Positions 35,318 to 47,335 are shown, counted from the stretch's first letter. The stretch is 64,000 nucleotides of DNA from Arenicola marina (GCA_964019135.1 OZ025253.1:32786548-32850547), one strand, 5' to 3'. The notes: a model not told the origin generated them from the letters alone. Numbers and translations are program-made.

Positions 35318-35695
35318 TGTACACATCCCTGTATGAGGCTGTACACAGCCCTGTATGAGGCTGTACACGGCCCTGTATGAGGCTGTCCACGGCCCTGTAT
35401 GAGGCTGTACACAGCCTGTAGGAGGCTGTACACAGCCCTGTATGAGGCTGTACACAGCCCTGTATGAGGCTGTACACAGCCCTGTATGAGGCTGTACACA
35501 GCCCTGTATGAGGCTGTACACAACCCTGTATGAGGCTGTACACGGCCCTGTATGAGGCTGTACACAGCCCTGTATGAGGCTGTACACAGCCCTGTATGAG
35601 GCTGTACACGGCCCTGTATGAGGCTGTACACGGCCCTGTATGAGGCTGTACACGGCCCTGTATGAGGCTGTACACATCCCTGTATGAGGCTGTAC
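35318..35695. repeat. Minisatellite, 22-bp unit, about 17 copies, in intron 1
   Basis: Units GAGGCTGTACACAGCCCTGTAT with ACAGCC/ACGGCC variants. Each unit contains the palindrome-like GGCTGTACAC-AGCC. Diverged echoes (GTACAACCCT..) continue to about 35960. Confidence 0.95.
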
Positions 35696-36630
35696 AACTC
35701 TGTCACTCCTGTACAACCCTCTATCTTGTGTACAACCATGTTGATGTCACTCAGCCCTACATATTGTATACATCCCTGAATGTAGCTTTGTACAAAACTG
35801 TGAACCTTTGTGATCTGGCCAGCCCTAAATTATGTATAACCGTGTAGTGTATGTACAGTTCCTTAATCGGTACCCCCCCGTAGCTTATAAATGTACAAAT
35901 CTATAGTATGTACATCCCTGTAGCTTCTGTAATCTGTACACCCACGGCTGCGTCTGTACGGCTTCGTCATATGCACCCCCCCTCCCCTCCCAGCCGATAC
36001 ACACTCGTACCATGTAATCTTGTACTCGCCAGGCTTTTACAATGCCGACACTCCATCCGGCCGCCAGACGAGGCTGTCGCCGTGTCAGCACGGTGGATAT
36101 GAAGCCCATAAAGCAGTTTACTGGCCCCTACGACCCCGTGGAGGACTAGGGGGACGGCTGCCCCGGCACTCCCGTCCGTCCCTCGTACCCCCAAGCCATT
36201 CCCCCCACCCTCCGCTCTTCCCCCCCCCCCCACCCCCCGGGCCCGGCGGTCGTAACGGCGCCGATCTGGCCTGCCCCGAGTACAAGATATCGGCATTTTA
36301 GTGTGTTTATATGTAGAGATAGGAAGGGCCATTAAAGCTCGGGGCGCGCCGCGCCCTTTATCTGTCGCTCGACCGGCGCGCTTTACTCCCGCTTTATGAC
36401 GTCATATGGGGAGGGGAGAGCGCCGTAACGATGTCGGGAATAAAGTTTGTGGCGCGGTTATGGCGCATGCGTAATAGAAATAACCCGGGGCTCTGTGGAA
36501 TGGCGGCGGCGGCGGCTGGCGGGAGGCTTGCTGCAGGCTGCTGGCGACGGCGACTCACCCTGGCGGTGGCTGGGCTGTGCGCGAGGCCGATGGTGTCGCC
36601 ACGAGGCGGTGGTGATGGTGAGCGTGCCGG
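35696..36630. other. Intron 1, non-repetitive part
   Basis: Decayed continuation of the 22-bp array, then C-rich and CpG-rich DNA. A CAG-preceded reading near 36032 was considered as an exon and rejected for lack of similarity. Confidence 0.5.
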
Positions 36631-37392
36631 GTGTCGCTCGCTGTCTGATGGCCGCGTGGGGTGTCGCTGGCTGTCTGATGGCCGCGTGGGGTGTCGCTGG
36701 CGGTCTGATGGCCGCGTGGGGTTTCGCTCGCTCTCTGATGGCCGCGTAGGGTGTCGCTGGCTGTCTGATGGCCGCGTGGGGTGTCACTCGCTGTCTGTCT
36801 GATGGCCGGGTGGGGTGTCGCTCGCTCTCTGATGGCCGCGTGGGTGTCGCTCGCTGCCTGATGTGGTGTAAGGGTGTCGCTCGCTGCCTGATGTGGGGTA
36901 AGGGTGTCGCTCGCTGCCTGATGTGGTGTAAGGGTGTCGCTCGCTGCCTGATGTGGTGTAAGGGTGTCGCTCGCTGCCTGATGTGGTGTAAGGGTGTCGC
37001 TCGCTGCCTGATATGGGGTAAGGGTGGTCGCTCGCTGCCTGATGTGGTTTAAGGGTGTCGCTCGCTGCCTGATGTGGTGTAAGGTTGTCGCTCGCTGCCT
37101 GATGTGGTGTAAGGGTGTCGCTCGCTGCCTGATGTGGTGTAAGGGTGTCGCTCGCTGCCTGATGTGGTGTAAGGGTGTCGCTCGCTGCCTGATGTGGTGT
37201 AAGGGTGTCGCTCGCTGCCTGATGTGGGGTAAAGGTGTCGCTCGCTGCCTGATGTGGTGTAAGGGTGTCGCTCGCTGCCTGATGTGGTGTAAGGGTGTCG
37301 CTCGCTGTCTGATGTGGGGTAAGGGTGTCGCTCGCTGCCTGATGTGGTGTAAGGGTGTCGCTCGCTGCCTGATGTGGTGTAAGGGTGTCGCT
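36631..37392. repeat. Two adjoining 30-bp minisatellites in intron 1
   Basis: 36631-36840: about 7 units of GGTGTCGCTGGCTGTCTGAT + GGCCGCGTGG. 36841-37392: about 18 units of GGTGTCGCTCGCTGCCTGAT + GTGGTGTAAG. The two share the GGTGTCGCTCGCTG.CTGATG core, so the second array is a later expansion of a variant of the first. Confidence 0.95.
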
Positions 37393-39389
37393 GACCTGCC
37401 GCCTGTGTTGACGGCTGTCGACTGAATCCCGCTAATGGCCGTCACGTCCCGGCCTGGAGTGGCTGTCTCCACCGCTCGCTAACCGCGCGAGACACCTCGC
37501 AAATACGCGGGGGTCGCCATGCCCTAATTGGGCGGCCCCAATCCCGCTGCACGCCGCCGCTAAAGCACTTCCTCACCCCCACCCCCACCCTCTCACCCAG
37601 ACCCGGACCTCTCTCTCCCGCCCCGCCTTCGGACGCATCCGATCTCAGCATAAAAGCCAGGGATGCCACGCCACATCATGGGGGCTTGACACTATTTTAT
37701 TTTTCTTCCTCGGTTGTTTACCCCCGCACCCTCAGTCCCCCCCCCCCCCCACACACACACACTTCCACCCCCCCCCCCTCACACTGACGGGGCGGGGCGG
37801 GGTGGGAACGGGTTCGGGGTTGTGTCCCGCGGTGATAAGGAGACGCGTCATCTGACAGGGCTGGGCGGGTGAGTGGGGCGGGGGCGGGGGGGGGGGGGGG
37901 GGGCAGAGGGGGGCGGTGAACGGGGGGTATGGGGGTGTTATGGCGATGGGCAAAGGCGACACTTGGGGCAGTGACAAGATAGTGGACGACACCCTCTGAT
38001 GCCCACGTCCGTCCGTCCATCCCCCTGGGCATTCCCGGAAACCTCTACCCTTTCCCCTACCCCCCTCCCCTGCCCCTGCCCCTGCCCCTGCCCCTGCCCC
38101 TCCGTCCCCCTCCCCTCTGCCCCCCCCCTCCCCTTCTCCCGCTCTCCCACATGCCCCACACACACGTACATTTGCCCCTTGTCCACCCACTCCCCCTCCC
38201 CCCCCGCTGTCACACCTGCCCCCCCCCCCTACCCCCACACGCACATTTGCCCCTCGCCCCCCCCCACCCCCCACCGCTTCCACTCGCGCCACGCGCTCGC
38301 GCACGGCCACCCTCCTGCCACTCACTCACTCACTCACTCACCCGTCCCGCCTGCCACCCACCCCACCCCCATCGCCCTCCCTCCCTCCCCGTTCGTAAAG
38401 TTATTGCCAGTGTTATAGCGGACAAATTCCCATTAATGGGGTGCCAAGTTTTTGCCGCGGGGCGTCCAAAGGACAGAGACACCTGTTTGTAAAGGGGATC
38501 TTTAATGTGGCATAAAACCCCACCCCCCCCCCCTGGTCCTGTCCATCCCCCCTCGCACCCCCCCCCTCCCCCGCCCCACCACCACCTCCAGGCCGGAGGG
38601 GGTGCCCCGACAAGCCGTCCGCTCTCAAACCGCTGACCTCGAGGTCGGGCGGGTGTGTGTGTTTGGGGGTGGGGGGGGGGGGGCGCTCGAGGGGGTGATT
38701 GGGCGTCATTCATGGGGCCCTTGAGGTCACACCGCGGAGGTCACTTCCGCCGTCTCCGCGCGCCCCGAGGTCACTTCGGTCCCTAATCTCAACTGCTGTC
38801 AACGTCGGCTTGTCCCTCTCTCCCCCTCCTTCTCTCCCCCCACCCTGTCTTTTACTTTCCCTAGCTGTCTCTGCCCCTAGCTGTCTCTGCCCCTAGCTGT
38901 CTCTGCCCCTAGCTGTCTCTGCCCCTAGCTGTCTCTGCCCCTTTCTGCTTAGCTTCCGCTTTTCCTGTCCCTCTTTCTACGGTAGCGTCCACTCGCCCAC
39001 CTAGAGCGGCCGGCGCACCCCCCGGCCCCGCCCCCCCCCCCATCCCCCACCACACCTCTCCGTCCTTTGACGCCATCTGACCTTCACCCCACGCCTGGTC
39101 ATTCCCCCCCCTCCCCCCTGGGGCACTGCTCCCCATTCCCACCCCCACCCCACTTTACCCTCCCCCACGAGCGGACTCCCACCCCCCCCCCCCCACCCCC
39201 GGTCTCATTACAACCCGTCCGTGAGGGGGTCAGAGGTCAGCCAATCTGCTCATCACACGCCAGCCACGGCCACGTGGTCCGGTCAGCTTTGGTAACCAGT
39301 GCAACCGCCGCCGCAGAATGCGCTGGTGTCGCGGACGGTGGGATGGGGTGGGGTGGGGTAGGGAGGGGAGGGGAGGGGAGGGGAGGGTA
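37393..39389. other. Intron 1, C-rich and G-rich low-complexity DNA
   Basis: Long polypyrimidine and polyG tracts, a (CCCCTG)n run near 38055-38100, a (CACT)n run near 38325, and five units of CTGTCTCTGCCCCTAG at about 38865-38942. G runs (37880-37902) could form quadruplexes. No coding similarity seen. Confidence 0.6.
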
Positions 39390-40010
39390 GGGTTGTAGTG
39401 GCGGAAGTTGGCAGGGTCGAATAGGTGGTGGTGGTGGGGACGGGTGGTGTGGCAGAGGTTGGCAGGGTGGTGTAGCAGAGGTTGGCAGGGTGGTGTAGCA
39501 GAGGTTGGCAGAGTGGTGTAACAGAGGTTGGTAGGGTGGTGTAGCAGAGGTTGGCAGAGTGGTGTAACAGAGGTTGGTAGGGTGGTGTAGCAGAGGTTGG
39601 CAGAGTGGTGTAACAGAGGTTGGTAGGGTGGTGTAGCAGAGGTTGGCAGGGGTGGTGGTGGAGGGGAGGGTGGTGTGGCAGAGGTTGGCAGGGTGGTGTA
39701 GCAGAGGCTGGCAGGGTGGTGTAGCAGAGGTTGGCAGGGGTGGTGGTGGAGGGGAGGGTGGTGTGGCAGAGGTTGGCAGGGGTGGTGGTGGAGGGGAGGG
39801 TGGTGTGGCAGAGGTTGGCAGGGGTGGTGCTGGAGGGGAGGGTGGTGTGGCAGGGGTGGTGCTGGAGGGGAGGGTGGTGTGGCAGAGGTTGGCAGGGGCA
39901 GTGGTGGAGGGAAGGGTGGTGTGGCAGAGGTTGGCAGGGGTGTTGGTGGAGGGGAGGGTGGTGTGGCGGAGGTTGGCAGGGTGGTGGTGGTGGCTAGCAG
40001 AAGTTTAAAG
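39390..40010. repeat. Compound ~23-bp G-rich minisatellite in intron 1
   Basis: Units of GTGGTGTAGCAGAGGTTGGC + AGG, changing rightwards to a longer form with GGGGTGGTGGTGGAGGGGAG inserted. No coding role seen. Confidence 0.9.
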
Positions 40011-40436
40011 TGGCTGGCAGAGGTTGGGGGAGGGGTAAGCCTGAACGTCTCGCAGCAACTCACGCCCGAGAGCTCCCCGAATTTCGTTTACCCGGCCTCT
40101 TTCGGCATATCCGGATTGAGTCATTGGTTTCCCTGGCAACCGACCGACCGACCAGTTGCTATGAGCCCTGTAACCCAACGAGGCTGTACAATAATGATGC
40201 GAGTGTGTCACATTGCTGTTCCGAGGGCGTTCAACCATGTCAAAATGATATTTAATATATTAAAGGATCTTTTTCAAAGACATATTTGGTATATTTAAGC
40301 TCGCGTATGTTCGCATACGTACACTTATCTCATCCGCTCATGTCATTTTATCATTGTCGGTCAATAGCACTTGCGCTAATGTTTATTGTTGACTTTTACA
40401 TACCGACGTTAAATAAAACTTTATCTTCTCTAATGT
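40011..40436. other. Intron 1, unique AT-rich stretch
   Basis: Non-repetitive noncoding DNA between two arrays. Nothing recognised. Confidence 0.5.
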
Positions 40437-40652
40437 TAACAGCTGGGTTCATTGGCCTTAATGTATGACCTTGACGGCTGGGTTCATTGGCCTTAATGTC
40501 TGACCTTGACGGCTGGGTTCATTGGCCCTAATGTCTGACCTTGACGGCTGGGTTCATTGGCCTTAATGTCTGACCATGACGGCTGGGTTCATTGGCCTTA
40601 ATGTCTGACCTTGACGGTTGGGTTTATTGGCGTTAATGTCTGACCTTGACCT
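40437..40652. repeat. 35-bp minisatellite just before exon 2, about 6 copies
   Basis: Units GGCTGGGTTCATTGGCCTTA + ATGTCTGACCTTGAC. The last unit ends ~13 bases from the acceptor of exon 2. Confidence 0.9.
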
Positions 40653-40667
40653 GTGTTTTTTACAGAG

Positions 40668-40773
40668 CAAGAAGGCAGTCTCGAGTACGCCAGATTCTCT
40701 GGATAGCGACTCCAAAGACGGACGCAAGTCCCCCAGCGGCGTCAGCACTTCCAGCGTCAGCAGCGCCGACAGG
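40668..40773 (+). CDS. RERE: Atrophin/RERE exon 2
   Basis: Tandem acceptor TTTTTTACAGAG: only the second AG (40666-40667) keeps frame with exon 1, giving CG|C = Arg and the reading SR-KKAVSSTPDSLDSDS, KDGRKSPSGVSTSS, VSSADR, then donor AGG|GTAAGT. Vertebrate RERE has SGRKKQPASPDGR and GRNSPSAASTSS here, so the Arg-Lys-Lys joint supports this choice. Serine-rich, probably disordered. Using the first AG would add two bases and shift the frame. Confidence 0.85.
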
Positions 40774-41206
40774 GTAAGTGACCTTGACCTTGACGTTTGA
40801 TATGGCCGTTTGACCTTCGTCCCTTCGACCCTCTTCTATCATTGTTTTACCCGCGCCGTTTTCGGATGATTTCTCAGATTGGTCGAGGTCCGTAGCCTAG
40901 CACGTGTTCAAGAGATGCATTTATAGGGAACAAATGCAATTTATTTAATCGGTTAATTTCTCTTTGAAATCTAAAATGTATCGTGTACCAATGCCGGGAT
41001 TGCTATCAGAAGTGCCTAATATGATACTGCTTGTGCATCATTCTGAAAAAATCTTGGGGGGGGGGTGGGGGGCAGAAGGGAGCATCCCCCTCGCACATTC
41101 TTCCCTCGGTCAATCTGCGGTTGCCCATCGGAACTTTCGACAGATCGTTTTTTCAAGCCGAGTTATTTTCGGTATTTTGTTTCGCTTCTGTCTTAGCCCC
41201 GATGGT
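40774..41206. other. Intron 2, unique part
   Basis: Noncoding DNA between exon 2 and the SINE. A run GGGGGGGGGTGGGGGG lies near 41058. Nothing else recognised. Confidence 0.5.
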
Positions 41207-41464
41207 GGGGCCGGCCCGATAGTTCAGTGGGTTAGAGCGCTCGCCTTGAGTGCTCAGGGTACCTGAGAGCCTAACGGCACGTGGATCGGTGGTGCGCGCC
41301 CCGATGTGGCCATATCTGTGTGGTCGCAGGATAAAGATCCCATGTCTTTCTTCGCAAAGAGTAGGGGGTTACCCCCGAGCACATGGCTCCACTCTCCCTT
41401 CCTTCTCTCATTAACGCGATATGACCAAAAAGGGTTAACGCGTCCTGAATATACAACCAACCAA
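41207..41464 (+). mobile_element. tRNA-derived SINE, type A, full-length copy in intron 2
   Basis: Head GATAGTTCAGTGGGTTAGAGCG (A box within), then GTGGATCGGTGGTGCGCGCC (B-box region, diverged), GTCGCAGGATAAAGATCCCA, TTCTTCGCAAAGAGTAGGGG, AACGCGATATGACCAAAAAG and an ATATACAACCAACCAA tail. The 28-bp minisatellite starts right at its 3' end. Confidence 0.8.
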
Positions 41465-44400
41465 TCACCCCTGATGATGCCCTGTCTCTGCCTCACCCCT
41501 GATGATGTCCTGTCTCTGCCTCACCCCTGATGATGCCCTGTCTCTGCCTCACCCCTGATGATGCCCTGTCTCTGCCTCACCCCTGATGATGTCCTGTCTG
41601 TGTCTCACCCCTGATGATGTCCTGTCTGTGTCTCACCCCTGATGATGCCCTGTCTGTGTCTCACCCCTGATGATGTCCTGTCTGTGTCTCACCCCTGATG
41701 ATGTCCTGTCTGTGTCTCACCCCTGATGATGTCCTGTCTGTGTCTCACCCCTCATGATGTCCTGTCTCTGCCTCACCCCTGATGATGTCCTGTCTGTGTC
41801 TCACCCCTGATGATGCCCTGTCTGTGTCTCACCCCTGATGATGTCCTGTCTGTGTCTCACCCCTGATGATGCCCTGTCTGTGTCTCACCCCTGATGATGT
41901 CCTGTCTGTGTCTCACCCCTGATGATGTCCTGTCTGTGTCTCACCCCTGATGATGTCCTGTCTCACCCCTGATGATGTCCTGTCTGTGTCTCACCCCTGA
42001 TGATGTCCTGTCTGTGTCTCACCCCTGATGATGTCCTGTCTGTGTCTCACCCCTGATGATGCCCTGTCTGTGTCTCACCCCTGATGATGTCCTGTCTGTG
42101 TCTCACCCCTGATGATGTCCTGTCTGTGTCTCACCCCTGATGATGCCCTGTCTGTGTCTCACCCCTGATGATGTCCTGTCTGTGTCTCACCCCTGATGAT
42201 GTCCTGTCTGTGTCTCACCCCTGATGATGTCCTGTCTGTGTCTCACCCCTCATGATGTCCTGTCTCTGCCTCACCCCTGATGATGTCCTGTCTGTGTCTC
42301 ACCCCTGATGATGTCCTGTCTGTGTCTCACCCCTGATGATGCCCTGTCTGTGTCTCACCCCTGATGATGTCCTGTCTGTGTCTCACCCCTGATGATGTCC
42401 TGTCTGTGTCTCACCCCTGATGATGCCCTGTCTGTGTCTCACCCCTGATGATGTCCTGTCTGTGTCTCACCCCTGATGATGTCCTGTCTGTGTCTCACCC
42501 CTGATGATGTCCTGTCTGTGTCTCACCCCTGATGATGTCCTGTCTGTGTCTCACCCCTGATGATGTCCTGTCTGTGTCTCACCCCTGATGATGTCCTGTC
42601 TGTGTCTCACCCCTGATGATGTCCTGTCTGTGTCTCACCCCTGATGATGTCCTGTCTGTGTCTCACCCCTGATGATGCCCTGTCTGTGTCTCACCCCTGA
42701 TGATGTCCTGTTTGTGTCTCACCCCTGATGATGCCCTGTCTGTGTCTCACCCCTGATGATGTCCTGTCTGTGTCTCACCCCTGATGATGTCCTGTCTGTG
42801 TCTCACCCCTGATGATGTCCTGTCTGTGTCTCACCCCTGATGATGTCCTGTCTGTGTCTCACCCCTGATGATGTCCTGTCTGTGTCTCACCCCTGATGAT
42901 GTCCTGGCTGTGTCTCACCCCTGACGATGCCCTGTCGCTGCCTCACCCCTGATAATGCCCTGTCTCTGCCTCACCCCTGATGATGCCCTGTCTCTGCCTC
43001 ACCCCTCATGATGTCCTGTCTGTGTCTCACCCCTGATGATGCCCTGTCTCTGCCTCACCCCTCATGATGTCCTGTCTGTGTCTCACCCCTGATGATGCCC
43101 GGTCTGTGTCTCACCCCTGATGATGTCCTGTCTGTGTCACCCCTGATGATGTCCTGTCTGTGTCTCACCCCTGATGATGTCCTGTCTGTGTCTCACCCCT
43201 GATGATGTCCTGTCTGTGTCTCACCCCTGATGATGTCCTGTCTGTGGCTCACCCCTGATGATGTCCTGTCTGTGTCTCACCCCTGATGATGTCCTGTCTG
43301 TGTCTCACCCCTGATGATGTCCTGTCTCACCCCTGATGATGTCCTGTTTGTGTCTCACCCCTGATGATGCCCTGTCTGTGTCTCACCCCTGATGATGTCC
43401 TGTCTGTGTCTCACCCCTGATGATGTCCTGTCTGTGTCTCACCCCTGATGATGTCCTGTCTGTGTCTCACCCCTGATGATGTCCTGGCTGTGTCTCACCC
43501 CTGACGATGCCCTGTCGCTGCCTCACCCCTGATAATGCCCTGTCTCTGCCTCACCCCTGATGATGCCCTGTCTCTGCCTCACCCCTGATGATGCCCTGTC
43601 GCTGCCTCACCCCTGATAATGCCCTGTCTCTGCCTCACCCCTGATGATGCCCTGTCTCTGCCTCACCCCTGATGATGCCCTGTCTCTGCCTCACCCCTGA
43701 TGATGTCCAGTCTCTGTCTCACCCCTGATGATGTCCTGTCTGTGTCTCACCCCTGATAATGCCCTGTCTGTGCCTCACCCCTGATGATGCCCTGTCTCTG
43801 CCTCACCCCTGATGATGCCCTGTCTCTGTCTCACCCCTGATGATGCCCTGTCTCTGTCTCACCCCTGATGATGTCCTGTCTGTGTCTCACCCCTGATGAT
43901 GTCCTGTTTGTGTCTCACCCCTCATGTTGTCCTGTCTGTGTCTCACCCCTGATGATGTCCTGTCTCACCCCTGATGATGTCCTGTCTGTGTCTCACCCCT
44001 GATGATGCCCTGTCTCTGTCTCACCCCTGATGATGTCCTGTTTGTGTCTCACCCCTCATGTTGTCCTGTCTGTGTCTCACCCCTGATGATGTCCTGTCTG
44101 TGTCTCACCCCTCATGATGTCCTGTCTCTGCCTCACCCCTGATGATGCCCTGTCTCTGTCTCACCCCTGATGATGCCCTGTCTCTGTCTCACCCCTGATG
44201 ATGCCCTGTCTCTGTCTCACCCCTGATGATGTCCTGTCTGTGTCTCACCCCTGATGATGTCCTGTTTGTGTCTCACCCCTCATGTTGTCCTGTCTGTGTC
44301 TCACCCCTGATGATGTCCTGTCTCACCCCTGATGATGTCCTGCCTCACCCCTGATGATGCCCTGTCTCTGTCTCACCCCTGATGATGTCCTGTTTGTGTC

Positions 44401-45045
44401 TCACCCCTCATGATGTCCTGTCTGTGTCTCACCCCTGACGATGCCCTGTCGCTGCCTCACCCCTGATGATGCCCTGTCTCTGTCTCACCCCTGATGATGT
44501 CCTGTTTGTGTCTCACCCCTCATGATGTCCTGTCTGTGTCTCACCCCTGATGATGTCCTGTCTCACCCCTGATGATGTCCTGTCTGTGTCTCACCCCTGA
44601 TGATGTCCTGTCTCACCCCTGATGATGTCCAGTCTCTGTCTCACCCCTGATGATGCCCTGTCTGTGTCTCACCCCTGATGATGTCCTGTCTCTGTCTCAC
44701 CCCTGATGATGCCCTGTCTGTGTCTCACCCCTCATGTTGTTCTGCCTCACCCCTGATGATGTCCTGCCTCACCCCTGATGATGTCCTGCCTCACCCCTGA
44801 TGATGCCCTGTCTCTGTCTCACCCCTGATGATGCCCTGTCTCTGTCTCACCCCTGATGATGCCCTGTCTCTGTCTCACCCCTGATGATGCCCTGTCTGTG
44901 TCTCACCCCTCATGTTGTCCTGTCTCACCCCTGATGATGTCCTGTCTGTGTCTCACCCCTGATGATGTCCTGTCTGTGTCTCACCCCTGATGATGCCCTG
45001 CCTCACCCCTCATGTTGTCCTGCCTCACCCCTGATGATGTCCTGT
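41465..45045. repeat. Minisatellite, 28-bp unit, about 125 copies, in intron 2
   Basis: Units CACCCCTGATGATGTCCTGT + CTGTGTCT, with variants GCCCTG, CTCTGCCT, CATGATG and 14-bp half units. This ~3.6-kb block fills nearly all of intron 2 and runs to within ~12 bases of the exon 3 acceptor, whose CTGTCTCTGTTGCAG is a modified unit. Higher-order blocks recur (for instance around 42880-43100 and 43470-43700), a sign of segment duplication inside the array. Confidence 0.98.
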
Positions 45046-45056
45046 CTCTGTTGCAG

Positions 45057-45131
45057 GGCGAGCGAGGCTCGAAGCACTCCGTTCAAGGGGACGAATCTGA
45101 GGACGGCGACAGCAAGGCTGCTAAGGACCAG
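45057..45131 (+). CDS. RERE: Atrophin/RERE exon 3
   Basis: 75 nt, phase 0 to 0, between CTGTTGCAG and CAG|GTTAGT. Codes GERGSKHSVQGDESEDGDSK and AAKDQ. Hydrophilic and acidic; low sequence conservation, but the position, phase and splice sites fit. In RERE this region (SDTEEADRTSSKKTK) is likewise charged and disordered. Confidence 0.75.
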
Positions 45132-45524
45132 GTTAGTCGCGTTACCGTATGTTCTCCACTGAAAGCGGCCGTTCGTATTTCTTATGCCAATTAGTCTTTG
45201 TTTTCCTCAAGGGTGCCTTTTTTCTTCTTTCTCACGGCAATCGATGTAGAGACACTTAGCATTTATTTCCTGATGAGTGTAGACTTTGAGCCACAGTCTA
45301 ATCTTAGCTTTACTCTCAAGCATTTACCGGGTAATCATAGACTTACTTTTTCCAAATTCAGCCAAGATGGAAGGACATTTCGTTATTAAAGTCTACTATT
45401 GCAATAAGTGTTCCGAGGCATGTGTTGATGTGTTTTTTTCGATTTAACAATAAATTTATTTTCCTTTTGATATTATTTATATATTTCAATATTATTTATA
45501 TATTTCAATATTTATATATTTCAG
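45132..45524. other. Intron 3
   Basis: Short AT-rich intron with TATATATTTCAATATTATT repeats near its 3' end serving as the pyrimidine-poor but T-rich acceptor tract. Nothing else seen. Confidence 0.7.
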
Positions 45525-45659
45525 GAACGTTCTGAGAGTCCTTCTGGTGAGTCGTTCTCCGACAGTAGCAGTATCTACGGCAACGAGGACGGAGAGGAGG
45601 AAGAGGAGGAGGAGGAGGGTGGGGATGGGGACGACGACGGAGGTGAAGAAACCAACCAG
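45525..45659 (+). CDS. RERE: Atrophin/RERE exon 4, acidic
   Basis: 135 nt, phase 0 to 0, between ATATATTTCAG and CAG|GTCAGT. Codes ERSESPSGESFSDSSSIYGN then an acidic run (EDGEEEEEEEEGGDGDDDGG). Corresponds to the RERE stretch [20 protein letters not shown]. Probably disordered. Confidence 0.85.
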
Positions 45660-45699
45660 GTCAGTAAACACCCGCCCTGCCGCCCCCCCCCCAGTGGCT

Positions 45700-47090
45700 T
45701 GTCACCCCAGTCCCGTCACCCCCTAGTCTCTTGTCGCCCCCCCCCACTCAGTCTCTTGTCACCCCCAGTCCCAAGTCACCTCCAGTCCCTTGTCACCCCC
45801 AGTCCCAAGTCACCCCCAGTCCCTTGTCACCCCCAGTCCCAAGTCACCCCCAGTCCCTTGTCACCCCCAGTCCCAAGTCACCCCCAGTCCCTTGTCACCC
45901 CCAGTCCCAAGTCACCCCCAGTCCTCTGTCACTCCCAGTCCCAAGTCACCCCCAGTCCCTTGTCACCCCCAGTCCCAAGTCACCCCCAGTCCCTTGTCAA
46001 CCCCAGTCCCAAGTCACCCCCAGTCCTCTGTCACTCCCAGTCCCAAGTCACCCCCAGTCCCTTGTCACCCCCAGTCCCAAGTCACCCCCAGTCCCTTGTC
46101 ACCCCCAGTCCCAAGTCACCCCCAGTCCCTTGTCACCCCCAGTCCCAAGTCACCCCCAGTCCCTTGTCACCCCCAGTCCCAAGTCACCCCCAGTCCCTTG
46201 TCACCCCCAGTCCCAAGTCACCCCCAGTCCCTTGTCACTCCCAGTCCCAAGTCACCCCCAGTCCCTTGTCACCCCCAGTCCCTAGTCACCCCCAGTCCCA
46301 AGTCACCCCCAGTCCCTTGTCACCCCCAGTCCCAAGTCACCCCCAGTCCTCTGTCACTCCCAGTCCCAAGTCACCCCCAGTCCCTTGTCACCCCCAGTCC
46401 CTTGTCACCCCCAGTCCCAAGTCACCCCCAGTCCTCTGTCACTCCCAGTCCCAAGTCACCCCCAGTCCCAAGTCACCCCCAGTCCCTTGTCACCCCCAGT
46501 CCTTGTCACCCCCAGTCCCAAGTCACCCCCAGTCCCTTGTCACCCCCAGTCCCAAGTCACCCCCAGTCCCTTGTCACCCCCAGTCCCAAGTCACCCCCAG
46601 TCCTCTGTCACTCCCAGTCCCAAGTCACCCCCAGTCCCTTGTCACCCCCAGTCCCTTGTCACCCCCAGTCCCTTGTCACCCCCAGTCCCAAGTCACCCCC
46701 AGTCCTCTGTCACTCCCAGTCCCAAGTCACCCCCAGTCCCAAGTCACCCCCAGTCCCTTGTCACCCCCAGTCCCTTGTCACCCCCAGTCCCAAGTCACCC
46801 CCAGTCCCTTGTCATCCCCAGTCCCAAGTCACCCCCAGTCCCTTGTCACCCCCAGTCCCAAGTCACCCCCAGTCCTCTGTCACTCCCAGTCCCAAGTCAC
46901 CCCCAGTCCCTTGTCACCCCCAGTCCCAAGTCACCCCCAGTCCCTTGTCACCCCCAGTCCTCTGTCACTCCCAGTCCCAAGTCACCCCCAGTCCCTTGTC
47001 ACCCCCAGTCCCAAGTCACCCCCAGTCCCTTGTCACCCCCAGTCCCAAGTCACCCCCAGTCTCTTGTTATCCACAGTCCTTTATCGCCTA
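45700..47090. repeat. Minisatellite, 17-bp unit, about 80 copies, in intron 4
   Basis: Units CCCCCAGTCCCAAGTCA and CCCCCAGTCCCTTGTCA alternate, with a CCTCTGTCACTC variant. Since 17 is not a multiple of three, the same 17-residue peptide (SPPVPSHPQSLVTPSPK) is read in all three plus frames, giving three overlapping long open frames. It starts ~40 bases after the exon 4 donor. No evidence that it is translated. Confidence 0.97.
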
Positions 47091-47179
47091 ATCATCCTTG
47101 TCACCTTTTTTTTATACGCATTACATTTTTATATTATACATGTATAACTTATATGTGTATCTATTTTTTTTTCGAGGTG

Positions 47180-47335
47180 TGCTGTTTCTTTGTTCTACGC
47201 AATATCACTATGGCAACGATTGTCGCTTAAAGGGGCCGCAGGCCGGTTTGGGTCAGATTATACGCTTTCGACGCGTTCGGATTTAATGCATGTGTTCTAG
47301 TTAATTAACATGGCGGTCAACTCGTAATAGTATAT
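47180..47335. mobile_element. One end of the TIR MITE, in intron 4
   Basis: Matches the left arm of 8049-8520: TTTGTTCTACGCAATATCAC, TATGGCAACGATTGTCG, CCGGTTTGGGTCAG, GTTCGGATTTAATGCATGTG and TAGTTAATTAACATGGC. The matching right arm is absent. Confidence 0.65.

Noticed and set aside
36029-36100. CAG-preceded frame with CRHS, considered as an atrophin exon between exons 1 and 2
   Set aside because: No similarity beyond a few residues, and the second AG of the exon 2 acceptor already restores phase without an extra exon.
45699-47147. 480-codon Pro/Ser-rich frame
   Set aside because: Pure 17-bp minisatellite; the same peptide occurs in the other two frames and the region follows a good splice donor.
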